Shown here one piece after another: positions 23,316 through 34,812 of a stretch of DNA of 64,000 nt (position 1 is the first letter of the stretch; each line of letters opens with the position of its first letter). The notes beneath the pieces were generated by a model. It worked only from the letters and a program-made list of their open reading frames with translations, was not told the origin of the DNA and did no database searches. This DNA is from Sinomonas terrae (GTDB lineage: Bacteria; Actinomycetota; Actinomycetes; Actinomycetales; Micrococcaceae): assembly GCF_022539255.1 (NCBI RefSeq), contig NZ_JAKZBV010000001.1:1364001-1428000 (forward strand), read 5' to 3'. The position numbers and the translations under genes are program-made.

Positions 23316-24218
23316 CTAGCCGCCGCTGGCCTGCTCGCCGCGTCGGCGGAGATGCGCCTCGGTCAGTGCGTCCATCTCTTCGTCGCTCAACTCGTCGAAG
23401 CTGCGAGCCTCGCGCCGGTCGCTGCGGCTGAACCGCACGAACATGAGGATGATGAGCGGGAGATCCACGATCTCGGCAATGAACCACAGAAGATCGCCCG
23501 CGAGCTGCTGGTCGCGGATGGGGGAGGGGAACCAGCTCGGCGCGCCAGCCGACCACTGGGTGACGCCGTCGAGCACTGTGTCGTTGAGTCGCAGCGCGAT
23601 CCCGGGAACGGCGTCTGCCAGGAGCTCGATGAACACGTAGACGAACTCGAGCATGATGAAGCTCGAGGTCCGCTGGAAACCCTCGGCCTCGGTGATGGGC
23701 AGTGCGAGCAGGAGTCCAAGCAGCGGGACGGCGACGCTCAGGGCTCCGCTCACGACCCCATTGGCTCGGTACGTGTACAGGAGCGGCGTGAGGAACGTGC
23801 CGAAGAATGCGAGACCGAGAATCGGCGCGACGAAGGCGTTTCCGAGGATCCGCATCGAGCGACTGCCCATGACTGCATCGAGCCGCTCACGGCCTCGGTC
23901 GGCGAGGGCTGCCCGTGCGAGGCTGAGAGGCCTCCCGAGCCCTGCGAGCGGCGGGAGCACGAAGAACACGAGCGCGAGCTTGAGCGTGAAGGCCCAGCGG
24001 AGCTCGCGGCCGTAGGCACCCGTGAAGCCGCAGGTGAGGACAAGATATGCGGCGATGCCGAAGATGTAGAAGCAGAGGATCCGCCAGAGAGGCCAACTCA
24101 CACCGCGGCGGTGGGCCGAACGGAGCCCAATGCCGTAGAGCACCGCAGCGACCACCGCAAGGGCCAGAGCAGCGGGATCGAGCGTAACGGTGGTCAGGAG
24201 GGTGGAGACGGGCGGCAC
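23316..24218 (-). CDS. CtaG-family (cytochrome c oxidase assembly) membrane protein lacking the usual histidines
   Basis: About 300 residues with seven hydrophobic helices. The C-terminal DQQLAGDLLWFIAEIVDLPL and RFSRSDRREAR match the CtaG/caa3 assembly family (DQQL...W..GE; RSD.REAR). In typical members an HMVQHM motif and further histidines mark the first helices; here that place reads RWAFTLKLALVFFVLPPLAGLG, and the predicted membrane part contains almost no histidine. A copper-related role is therefore uncertain. The start is the GTG at 24218, 7 nt after a -10 box; longer upstream frames have no helix. Transcribed away from mtrA. Confidence 0.75.
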   Translation of the reverse strand: MPPVSTLLTTVTLDPAALALAVVAAVLYGIGLRSAHRRGVSWPLWRILCFYIFGIAAYLVLTCGFTGAYGRELRWAFTLKLALVFFVLPPLAGLGRPLSLARAALADRGRERLDAVMGSRSMRILGNAFVAPILGLAFFGTFLTPLLYTYRANGVVSGALSVAVPLLGLLLALPITEAEGFQRTSSFIMLEFVYVFIELLADAVPGIALRLNDTVLDGVTQWSAGAPSWFPSPIRDQQLAGDLLWFIAEIVDLPLIILMFVRFSRSDRREARSFDELSDEEMDALTEAHLRRRGEQASGG

Positions 24219-24225
24219 TCTGACG

Positions 24226-24231
24226 ATTGTA
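24226..24231 (-). promoter_or_regulatory. -10 box of the CtaG-like gene, leaderless layout
   Basis: TACAAT on the minus strand, nearly consensus, ends 7 nt before the GTG at 24218. The region where a -35 element would lie is occupied by a tandem repeat. Confidence 0.6.
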
Positions 24232-24233
24232 GG

Positions 24234-24265
24234 CCACGTGGCTGGGACGCCACGTGGCTGGGACG
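24234..24265. repeat. 16-bp tandem repeat with two CCACGTGG palindromes
   Basis: CCACGTGGCTGGGACG occurs twice head to tail at 24234-24249 and 24250-24265, each copy starting with the palindrome CCACGTGG. It covers the -35 area of the CtaG-like gene promoter, so it looks like a double operator. The regulator is unknown. Confidence 0.75.
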
Positions 24266-24426
24266 CCGCCGAATGGCCGGCCTGCCGGACGGACCGTCGC
24301 GGCAACGCGCGAGTCGCCAGCGCTAACGCGGGAGACGGCTGCATTGATGCCCAGATTAGAATGGAACAGCGCACGCGCGGGCGTGCCTGAACGGCCCGCA
24401 GTGGATTGTGCGGGAAAGTGGAAAGC

Positions 24427-25101
24427 ATGAAGGCACGCATTCTGGTTATAGACGACGACGAGGCCCTCGCCGAGATGATCGGCATCGTGTTGCGCAATGA
24501 CGGGTTCGAGCCCGTCTTCTGCGCGGACGGGGGAGAGGCTCTCGACGTCTACCGTGCCCAGAAGCCCGACCTCGTGCTGCTCGACCTCATGCTTCCCGGC
24601 CTCGATGGGATTGAGGTGTGCCGCCGGATCCGTGCAGAGTCCGATGTTCCCATCGTCATGCTCACCGCCAAGTCGGACACGTCTGACGTCGTGCGTGGGC
24701 TGGAATCGGGTGCAGACGACTACGTGCCGAAGCCCTTCAAACCCGCCGAGCTCGTCGCTCGGGTCCGCGCACGGCTGCGACCGGGCGAAGCCAAGACGCC
24801 GGAGACGCTTCGGATCGGCGACGTCTCGATAGACGTCGCGGGTCACACGGTGAGGCGCGGTGACGCGCCGATCGCCCTCACGCCGCTCGAGTTCGACCTG
24901 CTTGTAGCGCTCGCCCGCAAGCCGTGGCAGGTGTTCACGCGCGAGCTTCTGCTCGAGCAGGTCTGGGGATACCGGCATGCAGCCGACACCCGGCTCGTTA
25001 ACGTCCATGTACAGCGTCTTCGTTCGAAGATCGAACGTGACCCCGAGGCCCCGGAAATCGTCCTGACTGTCCGGGGCGTCGGCTACAAGGCCGGGACGTA
25101 G
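24427..25101 (+). CDS. mtrA: Response regulator MtrA
   Basis: OmpR/PhoB-class regulator of cell-wall, division and replication genes in actinobacteria. The ATG at 24427 follows GTGGAAAGC and gives the canonical MKARILVIDDDEALAEM. The receiver domain has acidic pocket DDD, phospho-Asp in VLLDLMLPGLDG (about residue 54) and Lys in VPKPFKP. The C-terminal winged helix contains ALTPLEFDLLVALARKP and NVHVQRLRSKIE. The length of 224 residues is usual. mtrB begins 12 nt downstream. Confidence 0.97.
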   Translation: MKARILVIDDDEALAEMIGIVLRNDGFEPVFCADGGEALDVYRAQKPDLVLLDLMLPGLDGIEVCRRIRAESDVPIVMLTAKSDTSDVVRGLESGADDYVPKPFKPAELVARVRARLRPGEAKTPETLRIGDVSIDVAGHTVRRGDAPIALTPLEFDLLVALARKPWQVFTRELLLEQVWGYRHAADTRLVNVHVQRLRSKIERDPEAPEIVLTVRGVGYKAGT

Positions 25102-25113
25102 ACCGAGGCGGAG

Positions 25114-26952
25114 ATGGAACAGCAGGAGGACCGCCGGGCACAGGCCCGCGAGTTCGCGCGCCGTGCGCAGCGCCGCGGAGCTCTCGCCGCCCGTCGCGCC
25201 CGGATCTCCTCCGCACGTCTGCGGCGAGGCGGCCGGGGGTACCTCCGGCGTGTGCTCCGCGTCCCGGGCCGGATCCGTTCGGCTCTCGCCCGGCGGTGGC
25301 GGCGCTCCCTGCAGTTTCGCACCGTCTTCATCACGCTCGTCCTCGCGTGCGCCTCGATCTTCGGCGTCGGGATCTATCTGTCCAACCAGATAGCCAACAG
25401 CCTCTTCCAAGAACGGCTCACGCAGGCTGAGGTCCAGACCCGCCAAAGCGTGACGCAGGTCCAGGAGACGTTCGACGGTGCCCAGGTGAGCGACCAGCAG
25501 GGCGTCCTGAAGCTCGTCAACGACACGTTGGCCACCCTTGAAGCACGGGAGTCGGGCACCCCACGCCAGTACGTGTTCCTTGCTGTCCCGAACCAGGACC
25601 AGCCGCGCAACCAGTGGGTGGACAGCCGTGCGTCGTACCTCAGAACCGAGAACGACATCCCCCAGTCGCTGCGCCAAGCCGTCGAAGGGTCCCAGCGGTC
25701 GGAGCAATTCTGGGAGTCGATTCCGCTCACGGTCGACAACACGATCCACCCGGCGATCGCGGTGGGCAACAAGGTCACCTTCGGCGGCACAGTCTATGAG
25801 CTCTACCTGCTGTATGACATCCAGTCCGCGCAGGAAACGCTCGACGAGATGCAGAACGTCCTGTGGTTCGGCGGCGTCTTCCTCCTCCTGCTCATCGGCG
25901 CGATCGTGTGGATCGTGACCCGCAGCCTCGTCAGCCCCGTGAGCCACGCGGCTGCCGTTTCAGAGAAGCTAGCGGCGGGCCAGCTCGAGGAGCGCATGGC
26001 GGTCGAAGGAGAGGACGAGGTCGCTCGTCTCGCGAAATCCTTCAACCACATGGCGACGAGTCTCCAGGAGCAGATCAACCAGCTTGCAGCGTTGTCGCAG
26101 ATGCAGCAGCGGTTCGTCTCCGACGTCTCCCACGAGCTGAGGACCCCGCTCACGACAGTGCGCATGGCTGCCGAGGTGCTCTATGACGCACGCGAGCAGT
26201 TCGACCCTGTGAACAAGCGGTCTGCCGAGCTTCTCTACAACCAGGTCGAGCGCTTTCAGGCGCTTCTCAATGACCTTCTCGAGATCTCGAGATTCGATGC
26301 GGGAGCAGCCCGCCTCGACGTCGAACCACAGGACATCGTCGCCGTCGTGCGAGCTGTCATCGAGACCGCCGCACCGATTGCCGTCTCCTGCGGCTCCGAG
26401 GTTCGGCTGTATACGAGGGCCGGGAGCATCGTCGTCGACATGGACGCGCGGCGTATCGAGCGCGTGCTCCGCAATCTCCTCCTCAATGCGCTCGAGCACG
26501 GCGAGGGCAAGCCGGTCGAGATCTTCGTCGCGGCCAACGCCGACGCGGTCGGGGTTTCCGTGCGCGATCATGGCATCGGGATGTCGCCGTCAGAGGCAGC
26601 GCGCGTCTTCGACCGGTTCTGGCGCGCGGATCCCGCCCGGGCACGCAAGACGGGCGGCTCGGGCCTCGGGCTGTCCATCGCCACGGAAGACGTGAAGCTG
26701 CACAACGGTTGGCTGCAGGCTTGGGGACGGCGACGCGAAGGTTCGTGCTTCCGGCTCACGCTGCCCCTGCACGCTGGTGGGACGATCGTCGAATCGCCTG
26801 TCGCCCTCGACCCGGGCGGCGCGCTTCCCCTCGTCCGCGGGGCCACCCGCGATGTGGTCGTGGGGACCACCGCACTGCTGAATGCCGGACCGCCATCCGC
26901 CAGCCCGCCATCCGCCGATGTACCCCGCGAATTCGGAGGCCGAACGCCGTGA
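25114..26952 (+). CDS. mtrB: Sensor histidine kinase MtrB
   Basis: Membrane kinase partner of MtrA. A basic Arg-rich cytoplasmic N-terminus of about 65 residues precedes TM1 (TVFITLVLACASIFGVGIYL). An extracellular sensor of about 160 residues leads to TM2 (WFGGVFLLLLIGAIVWIVT) and a HAMP domain. The phospho-acceptor His is in FVSDVSHELRTPLTTV (about residue 346), followed by an ATPase domain with NLLLNALEHGEGK and GGSGLGLSIA. The start has GAGGCGGAG immediately upstream. The C-terminal 60 residues are disordered. The stop overlaps lpqB by GTGA. Confidence 0.96.
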   Translation: MEQQEDRRAQAREFARRAQRRGALAARRARISSARLRRGGRGYLRRVLRVPGRIRSALARRWRRSLQFRTVFITLVLACASIFGVGIYLSNQIANSLFQERLTQAEVQTRQSVTQVQETFDGAQVSDQQGVLKLVNDTLATLEARESGTPRQYVFLAVPNQDQPRNQWVDSRASYLRTENDIPQSLRQAVEGSQRSEQFWESIPLTVDNTIHPAIAVGNKVTFGGTVYELYLLYDIQSAQETLDEMQNVLWFGGVFLLLLIGAIVWIVTRSLVSPVSHAAAVSEKLAAGQLEERMAVEGEDEVARLAKSFNHMATSLQEQINQLAALSQMQQRFVSDVSHELRTPLTTVRMAAEVLYDAREQFDPVNKRSAELLYNQVERFQALLNDLLEISRFDAGAARLDVEPQDIVAVVRAVIETAAPIAVSCGSEVRLYTRAGSIVVDMDARRIERVLRNLLLNALEHGEGKPVEIFVAANADAVGVSVRDHGIGMSPSEAARVFDRFWRADPARARKTGGSGLGLSIATEDVKLHNGWLQAWGRRREGSCFRLTLPLHAGGTIVESPVALDPGGALPLVRGATRDVVVGTTALLNAGPPSASPPSADVPREFGGRTP

Positions 26953-28709
26953 AGGACCCTTCGTCGTCGTCCGTTTCGGCGCACTCCACGCGCTTCGGGC
27001 GCGTGCTTCGTTGGGCAGCCCTTGCCTTGGTCGCCCTCCTGACCGTGGCCGCCTGCGCCCAGATCCCGACGGCAGGACCGGTCGGCACAAGCAACGACGG
27101 CGGTTCGGCGATCGGAAACGCGCCGCAGTACATCCCACCGGGGCCTCAGACGGGGGCCTCGCCCCAGTCGATCATCGAGGGCTTCTTCAATGCGGGCTCG
27201 GGCTATCAGAACGACTTCACTGTCGCGCGGCAGTTCCTGGCGCCGGCCAATGCCGTCTCGTGGAAGCCGAGCCAGCGGACGCTCGTCTACCGGGGCAGTG
27301 CGACAGTCGTTCCAGCAGGGCGCCCGAACGCTTATCGCTATGAGCTCGATGTCGCGTATTCGGTGGACCAAGACGGGATCATGACGCAGTACCCGCCGGG
27401 GACCAAGCAGGCGATCGACGTGGAGCTCACGCAAGTCGACGGGCAGTGGCGGCTCTCCAAGATTCCAGACGGCACGGCCATTCCCGAGGAGACATTCAAG
27501 GTCTTGTACCGAGCCTTCTCGATCTACTTCTTCGACCCGACGTTCAGCGTCCTCGTTCCCGATGCGCGCTGGTTCATCGACAATTCCGGCATCGCGAAGT
27601 CCCTCGTGAGCGCACTCATTGCGGGCCCCGCGCCGTATCTCAAGCCAGCGGTCGCGAGCGCGTTCCCACCGGGGATCCAGCTCGAGCGCGAGTCCGTGCC
27701 CATTGTCAGCGGCGTCGCCCAGGTCGACCTGACGCCTGAGCTGCGGGACGCGTCCTTCACGGATCGGCAGCGCATGCACAGCCAGCTGGTGCGCACGTTC
27801 GCGGCGCTCCCATCGGTCGGGGACGTGTCGCTGAGGACCAACCAGACCGAGGTCGCGATCCAGGATCCCTCAGCGCCGCGGCCACCAGACCCGCTCGTGG
27901 ATCCGAAGGTCCCGGCCTGGCAGGTCGGCATCGCCGACGGCCAGCTCGTGCAGTATGGTTCGAAACAGGCCTCCAAGATCGATGGCGTCGCCTCGGTCTC
28001 ACAGCTGGATCCATCGGATCCCGCCGCCGCCGCGTCCCTGCACGTCTACGCGTTCCTCGGCGACGATGGCAGGAGCCTGTATTCGATCATCCCGGGCCAG
28101 CCGGCGCGGCTCCTGGACTCGGGGCAATCTCTCGTGCCGCCGTCGATCGCGCCTGACGATTGGGTATGGTCAGCGCTGCCGGACTCCGGCAGTCCCGGGC
28201 AGATCGTTGCCTTCAAGCCGATCGGAACCGGTCAGAATGCGACGGTTCCGCACGCGACAGTGTCGGCGCCGTGGCTTGCGGGGCGGACGGTGAAGTCCCT
28301 GCGCGTCTCCCGCGACGGTGTCCGCGCGCTGGTTCTCTCCGAGGCAAACGGCCAGACCCTTCTTCAGGTCTCGGGCATCGTCCGCGGGGCCGACGGCACG
28401 CCCCAGGCGCTCACGAACCCCATCACCCTGCCGGTCACGGCAAAGAACCCCGACGTCGCGCTCTGGGTGGACGAATCCACCATTGTCGTCTCCGAAACCT
28501 CTTCCACCGCTCAGGTCGCCCCTGAACTCGTGAGCCTTCAGGGCGGCGAGCCGCGCCAGATCTCCCCGCTCACCGGAATTCAATCGCTCTCGGCCGGAAA
28601 CGGGGACACGGCGATTTACGCGATGACTCCGAACGGCATCTATCTCCTGGTCCGCACCTCGTGGACCGAGCAGGGCAAGGGCGCCACGGAGCTCTCCTTC
28701 GCGGGATGA
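26949..28709 (+). CDS. lpqB: MtrB-associated lipoprotein LpqB
   Basis: Extracytoplasmic lipoprotein that modulates MtrAB. The GTG at 26949 overlaps the mtrB stop by 4 nt. The signal peptide (VLRWAALALVALLTVAAC) ends in the lipobox VAAC. An N-terminal LpqB domain is followed by a GerMN-like domain (about residues 150-330) and a C-terminal beta-propeller-like part. The length of 586 residues matches the family. The mtrA-mtrB-lpqB order is conserved across actinobacteria. Confidence 0.96.
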   Translation: MKDPSSSSVSAHSTRFGRVLRWAALALVALLTVAACAQIPTAGPVGTSNDGGSAIGNAPQYIPPGPQTGASPQSIIEGFFNAGSGYQNDFTVARQFLAPANAVSWKPSQRTLVYRGSATVVPAGRPNAYRYELDVAYSVDQDGIMTQYPPGTKQAIDVELTQVDGQWRLSKIPDGTAIPEETFKVLYRAFSIYFFDPTFSVLVPDARWFIDNSGIAKSLVSALIAGPAPYLKPAVASAFPPGIQLERESVPIVSGVAQVDLTPELRDASFTDRQRMHSQLVRTFAALPSVGDVSLRTNQTEVAIQDPSAPRPPDPLVDPKVPAWQVGIADGQLVQYGSKQASKIDGVASVSQLDPSDPAAAASLHVYAFLGDDGRSLYSIIPGQPARLLDSGQSLVPPSIAPDDWVWSALPDSGSPGQIVAFKPIGTGQNATVPHATVSAPWLAGRTVKSLRVSRDGVRALVLSEANGQTLLQVSGIVRGADGTPQALTNPITLPVTAKNPDVALWVDESTIVVSETSSTAQVAPELVSLQGGEPRQISPLTGIQSLSAGNGDTAIYAMTPNGIYLLVRTSWTEQGKGATELSFAG

Positions 28710-28843
28710 TTTTCTGCTCTGACGACGGGTTCTGTCGTCTCCGCAGCTTTCCATTGCCCCTCCACAGAGCCAGCCGGGGCGTTTCGTCCACACGGCCATG
28801 AGGGCCGCCTGGAGCGAAATCGCGGCCGGGGCAGCATAGAGCG

Positions 28844-29764
28844 ATGTCCAGTCCCTCGCGGCACGTCGCTCCGGTGACCGGTGTCCTCCGCCGGGTTCTT
28901 GCGATGGTCGGAGGGGGCGCATCTGCCCTCCTTTCGCTTGTTGTGCCGGTCGAGTGCGCCGCCTGCCGAGCGCCCGACACCGTTCTCTGTGCGCCTTGCG
29001 CTCGGAGGCTTCGGCGGGCGACGTCGGTTCCCGCCCGGTGCGAGGACCTCGCCCCCGCGCTTCTTGAGTACGACGGCGGCATCCTGGTCGCCGCGGTGGC
29101 GGCGGGGCTCTATCGGGGCGAACTCGCGCATGCTCTGCTGGCCTACAAGCGTCGTGGATCGCCGGACCTTCGCGCCGAACTGGCCGCAGCCCTGGGCCGT
29201 GCGTTGCGAGCGGCCGTTCCGGAGTCTCGTCCGGGGGCTGCGGTCTGGCTGGTCCCTGTGCCCACGAGCACTGCGGCTTTCATCCGCAGGGGATTCGACC
29301 CCGTCCAGGAGCTACTGCGGTGGCTTTCGCGACACAGCCTGTTGCCGCACGGTGTGCGATGCGTGGCAGCGCTCGGGATGCGTCGCACGGGGGTGGCCGC
29401 AAGCCTCCGAAACATGCTGAGTGCGAGGCTTTCGGGCTCGGGAGGGGGCCAGAAGGGCCTAGGGCGGAGGGACAGAAGGGCTCGTCTGGCGGGGAGCTTT
29501 CGCGTGCGGACGCCCCTGAGGGCGCGATACGGGGGAATGGGTCTGGCGCTGGCGCTGGCGCGTCGGGCGGGCCCCGTGTCTCGATGCATGGCGGGCGAAG
29601 CCGTCGTCATCGTCGACGATGTGCTCACCACCGGCGCCACGCTTCGGGAGGCCGCCCGGGCTCTCGAGGACATCGGCGCCGTCGTGCTTGGCGCAGTTGT
29701 CGTGGCGGTCGTTCCCGGAGCGGGACGCACCGACCCGCCTCTTTCGCGCTCTGAGCGGACATGA
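28844..29764 (+). CDS. comF: ComF-family phosphoribosyltransferase-like protein
   Basis: Double zinc-finger/PRTase-fold protein linked to DNA uptake in competent bacteria. The N-terminal cysteines (VECAACRAPDTVLCAPCARR) form the metal site. The C-terminal PRPP loop VVIVDDVLTTGATL is intact (about residues 248-261). An Arg/Gly-rich insert of about 25 residues occurs before it. The length of 306 residues is slightly long. It follows lpqB by 134 nt, the usual actinobacterial position. Which process it serves here is not established. Confidence 0.92.
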   Translation: MSSPSRHVAPVTGVLRRVLAMVGGGASALLSLVVPVECAACRAPDTVLCAPCARRLRRATSVPARCEDLAPALLEYDGGILVAAVAAGLYRGELAHALLAYKRRGSPDLRAELAAALGRALRAAVPESRPGAAVWLVPVPTSTAAFIRRGFDPVQELLRWLSRHSLLPHGVRCVAALGMRRTGVAASLRNMLSARLSGSGGGQKGLGRRDRRARLAGSFRVRTPLRARYGGMGLALALARRAGPVSRCMAGEAVVIVDDVLTTGATLREAARALEDIGAVVLGAVVVAVVPGAGRTDPPLSRSERT

Positions 29765-29823
29765 AGTGAATTTCAGGGCAAGAAGGGGTGTGCAAACGGT
29801 GACGATCAACTAACGTCGGTACT

Positions 29824-29903
29824 AGGTTCCAGGCTGAGGGGAACCTCTCGATAGCGGCTCAGGAAAGGGGCTCGACTGTCAAGCAGCGGCCCCCACGAGC
29901 CCC
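29824..29903 (+). promoter_or_regulatory. Two hairpins in the leader of hpf
   Basis: AGGTTCC/GGAACCT (29824-29830 with 29840-29846) and GGGGCTCG/CGAGCCCC (29867-29874 with 29896-29903) fold upstream of the hpf ribosome site CTGGAGGG. Either could be a terminator for comF or a leader structure; the long 21-nt loop of the second makes it weaker. Confidence 0.35.
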
Positions 29904-29938
29904 CGTCGGGCTGACCGAGTAGTCTTCTGGAGGGCACC

Positions 29939-30670
29939 ATGGAGTTCAAGATCAGCGGGCGCAACCTGACTGTGTCGGACCGGTTCCGCGAGTACGCCAC
30001 CGAGAAGCTCGAGAAGATCGAGAACCTTGCAGACAAGGTGCAGCGTGTCGACGCCAAGTGCTCGAAGCAAACCAGCACCCGATCAGGTGGAGATCAGCTC
30101 ACTGTCGAACTCACCGTCACAGGACGTGGGCCGGTGATCCGAGCGGAGGCGACTGCCCCGGACAAGTTCGCGGCCTTCGATCTAGCGTACGGAAAGCTCC
30201 TTGAACGCTTAAGGCGGGTGAAGGACAGGCGCAAGGTGCACCACGGCAAGCACACTCCGATCGCCGTGAAGACGGCGACCGCGTCCCTCCCCGTTGTCAG
30301 TGGGAGCGCCCCGATCTATGTTGGCGAGCCTATTCAGACTCAGGACCATCAAACTGAGCCCGACAGCCAGTCGCCGTATGAGGTGGAGAACGACATTCCA
30401 GCAGGCGATTCGCCCGTTCTGATCCGCCGCAAGGTCTTTCCCGCGGCAACACTGACCCTCGATGACGCGGTTGACAACATGGAGCTGGTCGGCCACGACT
30501 TCTATCTGTTCATCGATGCCGAAACCAATACACCGTCGGTCGTGTACCGTCGTCGGGGGTGGACATATGGCGTGATCAGCCTTGACCAGGCGTGCGAGCC
30601 GGGCAAGGCCGCGGTCGAGGACCGCATCCTCGCCTATCGTTCCGACGATGAAGGAGCGGTCGTCCACTGA
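29939..30670 (+). CDS. hpf: Long-form ribosome hibernation promoting factor
   Basis: Dimerises 70S ribosomes into inactive 100S particles. The N-terminal domain (about residues 1-105) opens MEFKISGRNLTVSDRFREYATEKLEKIE and binds the 30S decoding region. The C-terminal dimerisation domain (about 170-235) contains VIRRKVF-like LIRRKVFPAATLTLDDAVDNMELVGHDFYLF. At 243 residues it is the long form, as expected without RMF. The ATG at 29939 has GGAGGG upstream. It is located between comF and secA as in relatives. Confidence 0.96.
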   Translation: MEFKISGRNLTVSDRFREYATEKLEKIENLADKVQRVDAKCSKQTSTRSGGDQLTVELTVTGRGPVIRAEATAPDKFAAFDLAYGKLLERLRRVKDRRKVHHGKHTPIAVKTATASLPVVSGSAPIYVGEPIQTQDHQTEPDSQSPYEVENDIPAGDSPVLIRRKVFPAATLTLDDAVDNMELVGHDFYLFIDAETNTPSVVYRRRGWTYGVISLDQACEPGKAAVEDRILAYRSDDEGAVVH

Positions 30671-30689
30671 CGGCGCGGAAGGAGAGCTG

Positions 30690-32027
30690 GTGGGCGCTGC
30701 CCTGAGCCTTTCACAGGCCCGACGCATCGCCCTCTCCGCACAAGGACTTGTAGGACCACGGCCCAAGGCCCCCGTCACGGCGAGGGCCTTGGGCCGGACC
30801 TTTGACAGGCTCCAGCTCGTACAGATCGACTCGGTCAACGTGCTGGTCCGCAGCCACTACCTGCCATTCTTCTCTCGGCTCGGTCCCTATGAGAGGGAGA
30901 GCCTCGACCGCATGTCGTCGCGAAGCCCCCGGCGAATGGTGGAGTACTGGGCGCACGAGGCTAGCTTCATCAAGCCCGAACACTTCGAGGCGCTCCGACT
31001 CTGGCAGAAGCGTGACTGGGTCGGCGCCTCGAACCTCGACCCCGGAGTGCGGGACGAATTGACCGAGCGGATTCTGAGCACGTTGGCGTCGAGCCGGCCG
31101 CTCACGGCAGCGCAGCTCACCCAGCGTCTCGGGCACGTCGAGGAACGGCGGACCGACAACTGGGGCTGGAATTGGAATGCCGTCAAGCGCGTCGTCAGCC
31201 ATCTGTTCGAGCAGGGCGTCGTGAGCTCGGCGGGCCGCACGGCGTCGTTCGAGCGACGCTACGCGCTCACCGCAGCGGTCATGCCGCCCGTGAATTCGGG
31301 AGGCTGGTCGCAGCCCGATCGGACTGGTGCCCTCGGTCAGGACGAGGCAGCGCTCATCCTGACGCGCGCCGCGCTCCGTGCCCACGGCATCGGCACTGTC
31401 AGATGCTTCGCCGATTACTTTCGCCTTCCCGTCAAGGCCACCGAGGCCGCGCTCGCGGAACTCGTGCGCACGCGCGAGGCTGAGTTGGTACAGGTCCAGG
31501 ACTGGGGCCATCGGCTCTTTAAAGACACGGCGGCGAGCATTCCGAGAAGCGCTACGGCACGAGCCCTCTTGAGTCCGTTCGATTCACTGGTATTTGAGCG
31601 GCGCCGGCTCGAGAAGCTCTACGGCTTTCACTATCGGATTGAGATCTACACTCCCGCCGACCGTCGACGATACGGCTACTACGTGCTGCCGTTCCTGCTG
31701 GGCGAGACGATGGTGGCAAGAGTCGATCTGAAGGCCGACCGCGCTGGCGGAGCCCTCCTTGTCCACGCTGTCCATGGCGAGGCGGACGCCCCGGCGGAGA
31801 CCGCCGTCGAACTCGCACAGGAGCTGCGCCTCCTTGCCGACTGGCTCCAGCTCTCGGAGATCGTGGTGGGTGCCGAGGGAAGTCTCGCGACGGCAGTAGC
31901 CCAGTCCCTCCACGTACGGACGGTCGAAGCGTCGGCAGTCGAGGTGAGGGAAATGGCGGCGTTCGCAGCGGAGGTTCGAGCGGTGGGGAACCCGGATACG
32001 CCGATGCGCGTGTCTCCCGTAGACTGA
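30690..32027 (+). CDS. YcaQ/AlkX-type winged-helix DNA glycosylase-like protein
   Basis: A 445-residue member of the HTH_42 (AlkZ/YcaQ) family, which unhooks DNA interstrand crosslinks and removes bulky alkyl adducts. The motif LQLVQIDSVNVL (about residues 40-50) places a Gln-Ile-Asp at the family's catalytic position, the QxD form seen in YcaQ rather than the QxQ form of AlkZ. Tandem winged-helix segments follow, with NWGWNWNAVKRVVSHLFEQG. The GTG at 30690 has GAAGGAG upstream; longer frames overlap hpf. Repair activity is known for the family, not shown here. Confidence 0.85.
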   Translation: MGAALSLSQARRIALSAQGLVGPRPKAPVTARALGRTFDRLQLVQIDSVNVLVRSHYLPFFSRLGPYERESLDRMSSRSPRRMVEYWAHEASFIKPEHFEALRLWQKRDWVGASNLDPGVRDELTERILSTLASSRPLTAAQLTQRLGHVEERRTDNWGWNWNAVKRVVSHLFEQGVVSSAGRTASFERRYALTAAVMPPVNSGGWSQPDRTGALGQDEAALILTRAALRAHGIGTVRCFADYFRLPVKATEAALAELVRTREAELVQVQDWGHRLFKDTAASIPRSATARALLSPFDSLVFERRRLEKLYGFHYRIEIYTPADRRRYGYYVLPFLLGETMVARVDLKADRAGGALLVHAVHGEADAPAETAVELAQELRLLADWLQLSEIVVGAEGSLATAVAQSLHVRTVEASAVEVREMAAFAAEVRAVGNPDTPMRVSPVD

Positions 32028-32057
32028 TAGCCGCCCGCAATACACGGCGTTGCGGGC
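32020..32057 (+). promoter_or_regulatory. Possible secA promoter and leader hairpin
   Basis: TAGACT at 32020-32025 (overlapping the previous stop) could be a -10 box. Just downstream a perfect 8-bp hairpin GCCCGCAA/TTGCGGGC (32033-32040 with 32050-32057, 9-nt loop) lies in the secA leader. Its position could equally make it a weak terminator. Confidence 0.4.
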
Positions 32058-32087
32058 TCACGCCATTGACAAGGGAGCGAAAGCCAC

Positions 32088-34811
<2,724 letters not shown>

Positions 34812-34812
34812 T

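Noticed and set aside
23887..25947. 686-codon minus-strand frame across ctaG-like, mtrA and mtrB
   Set aside because: It crosses the mtrA-mtrB coding strands, which are conserved genes; it is a shadow frame.
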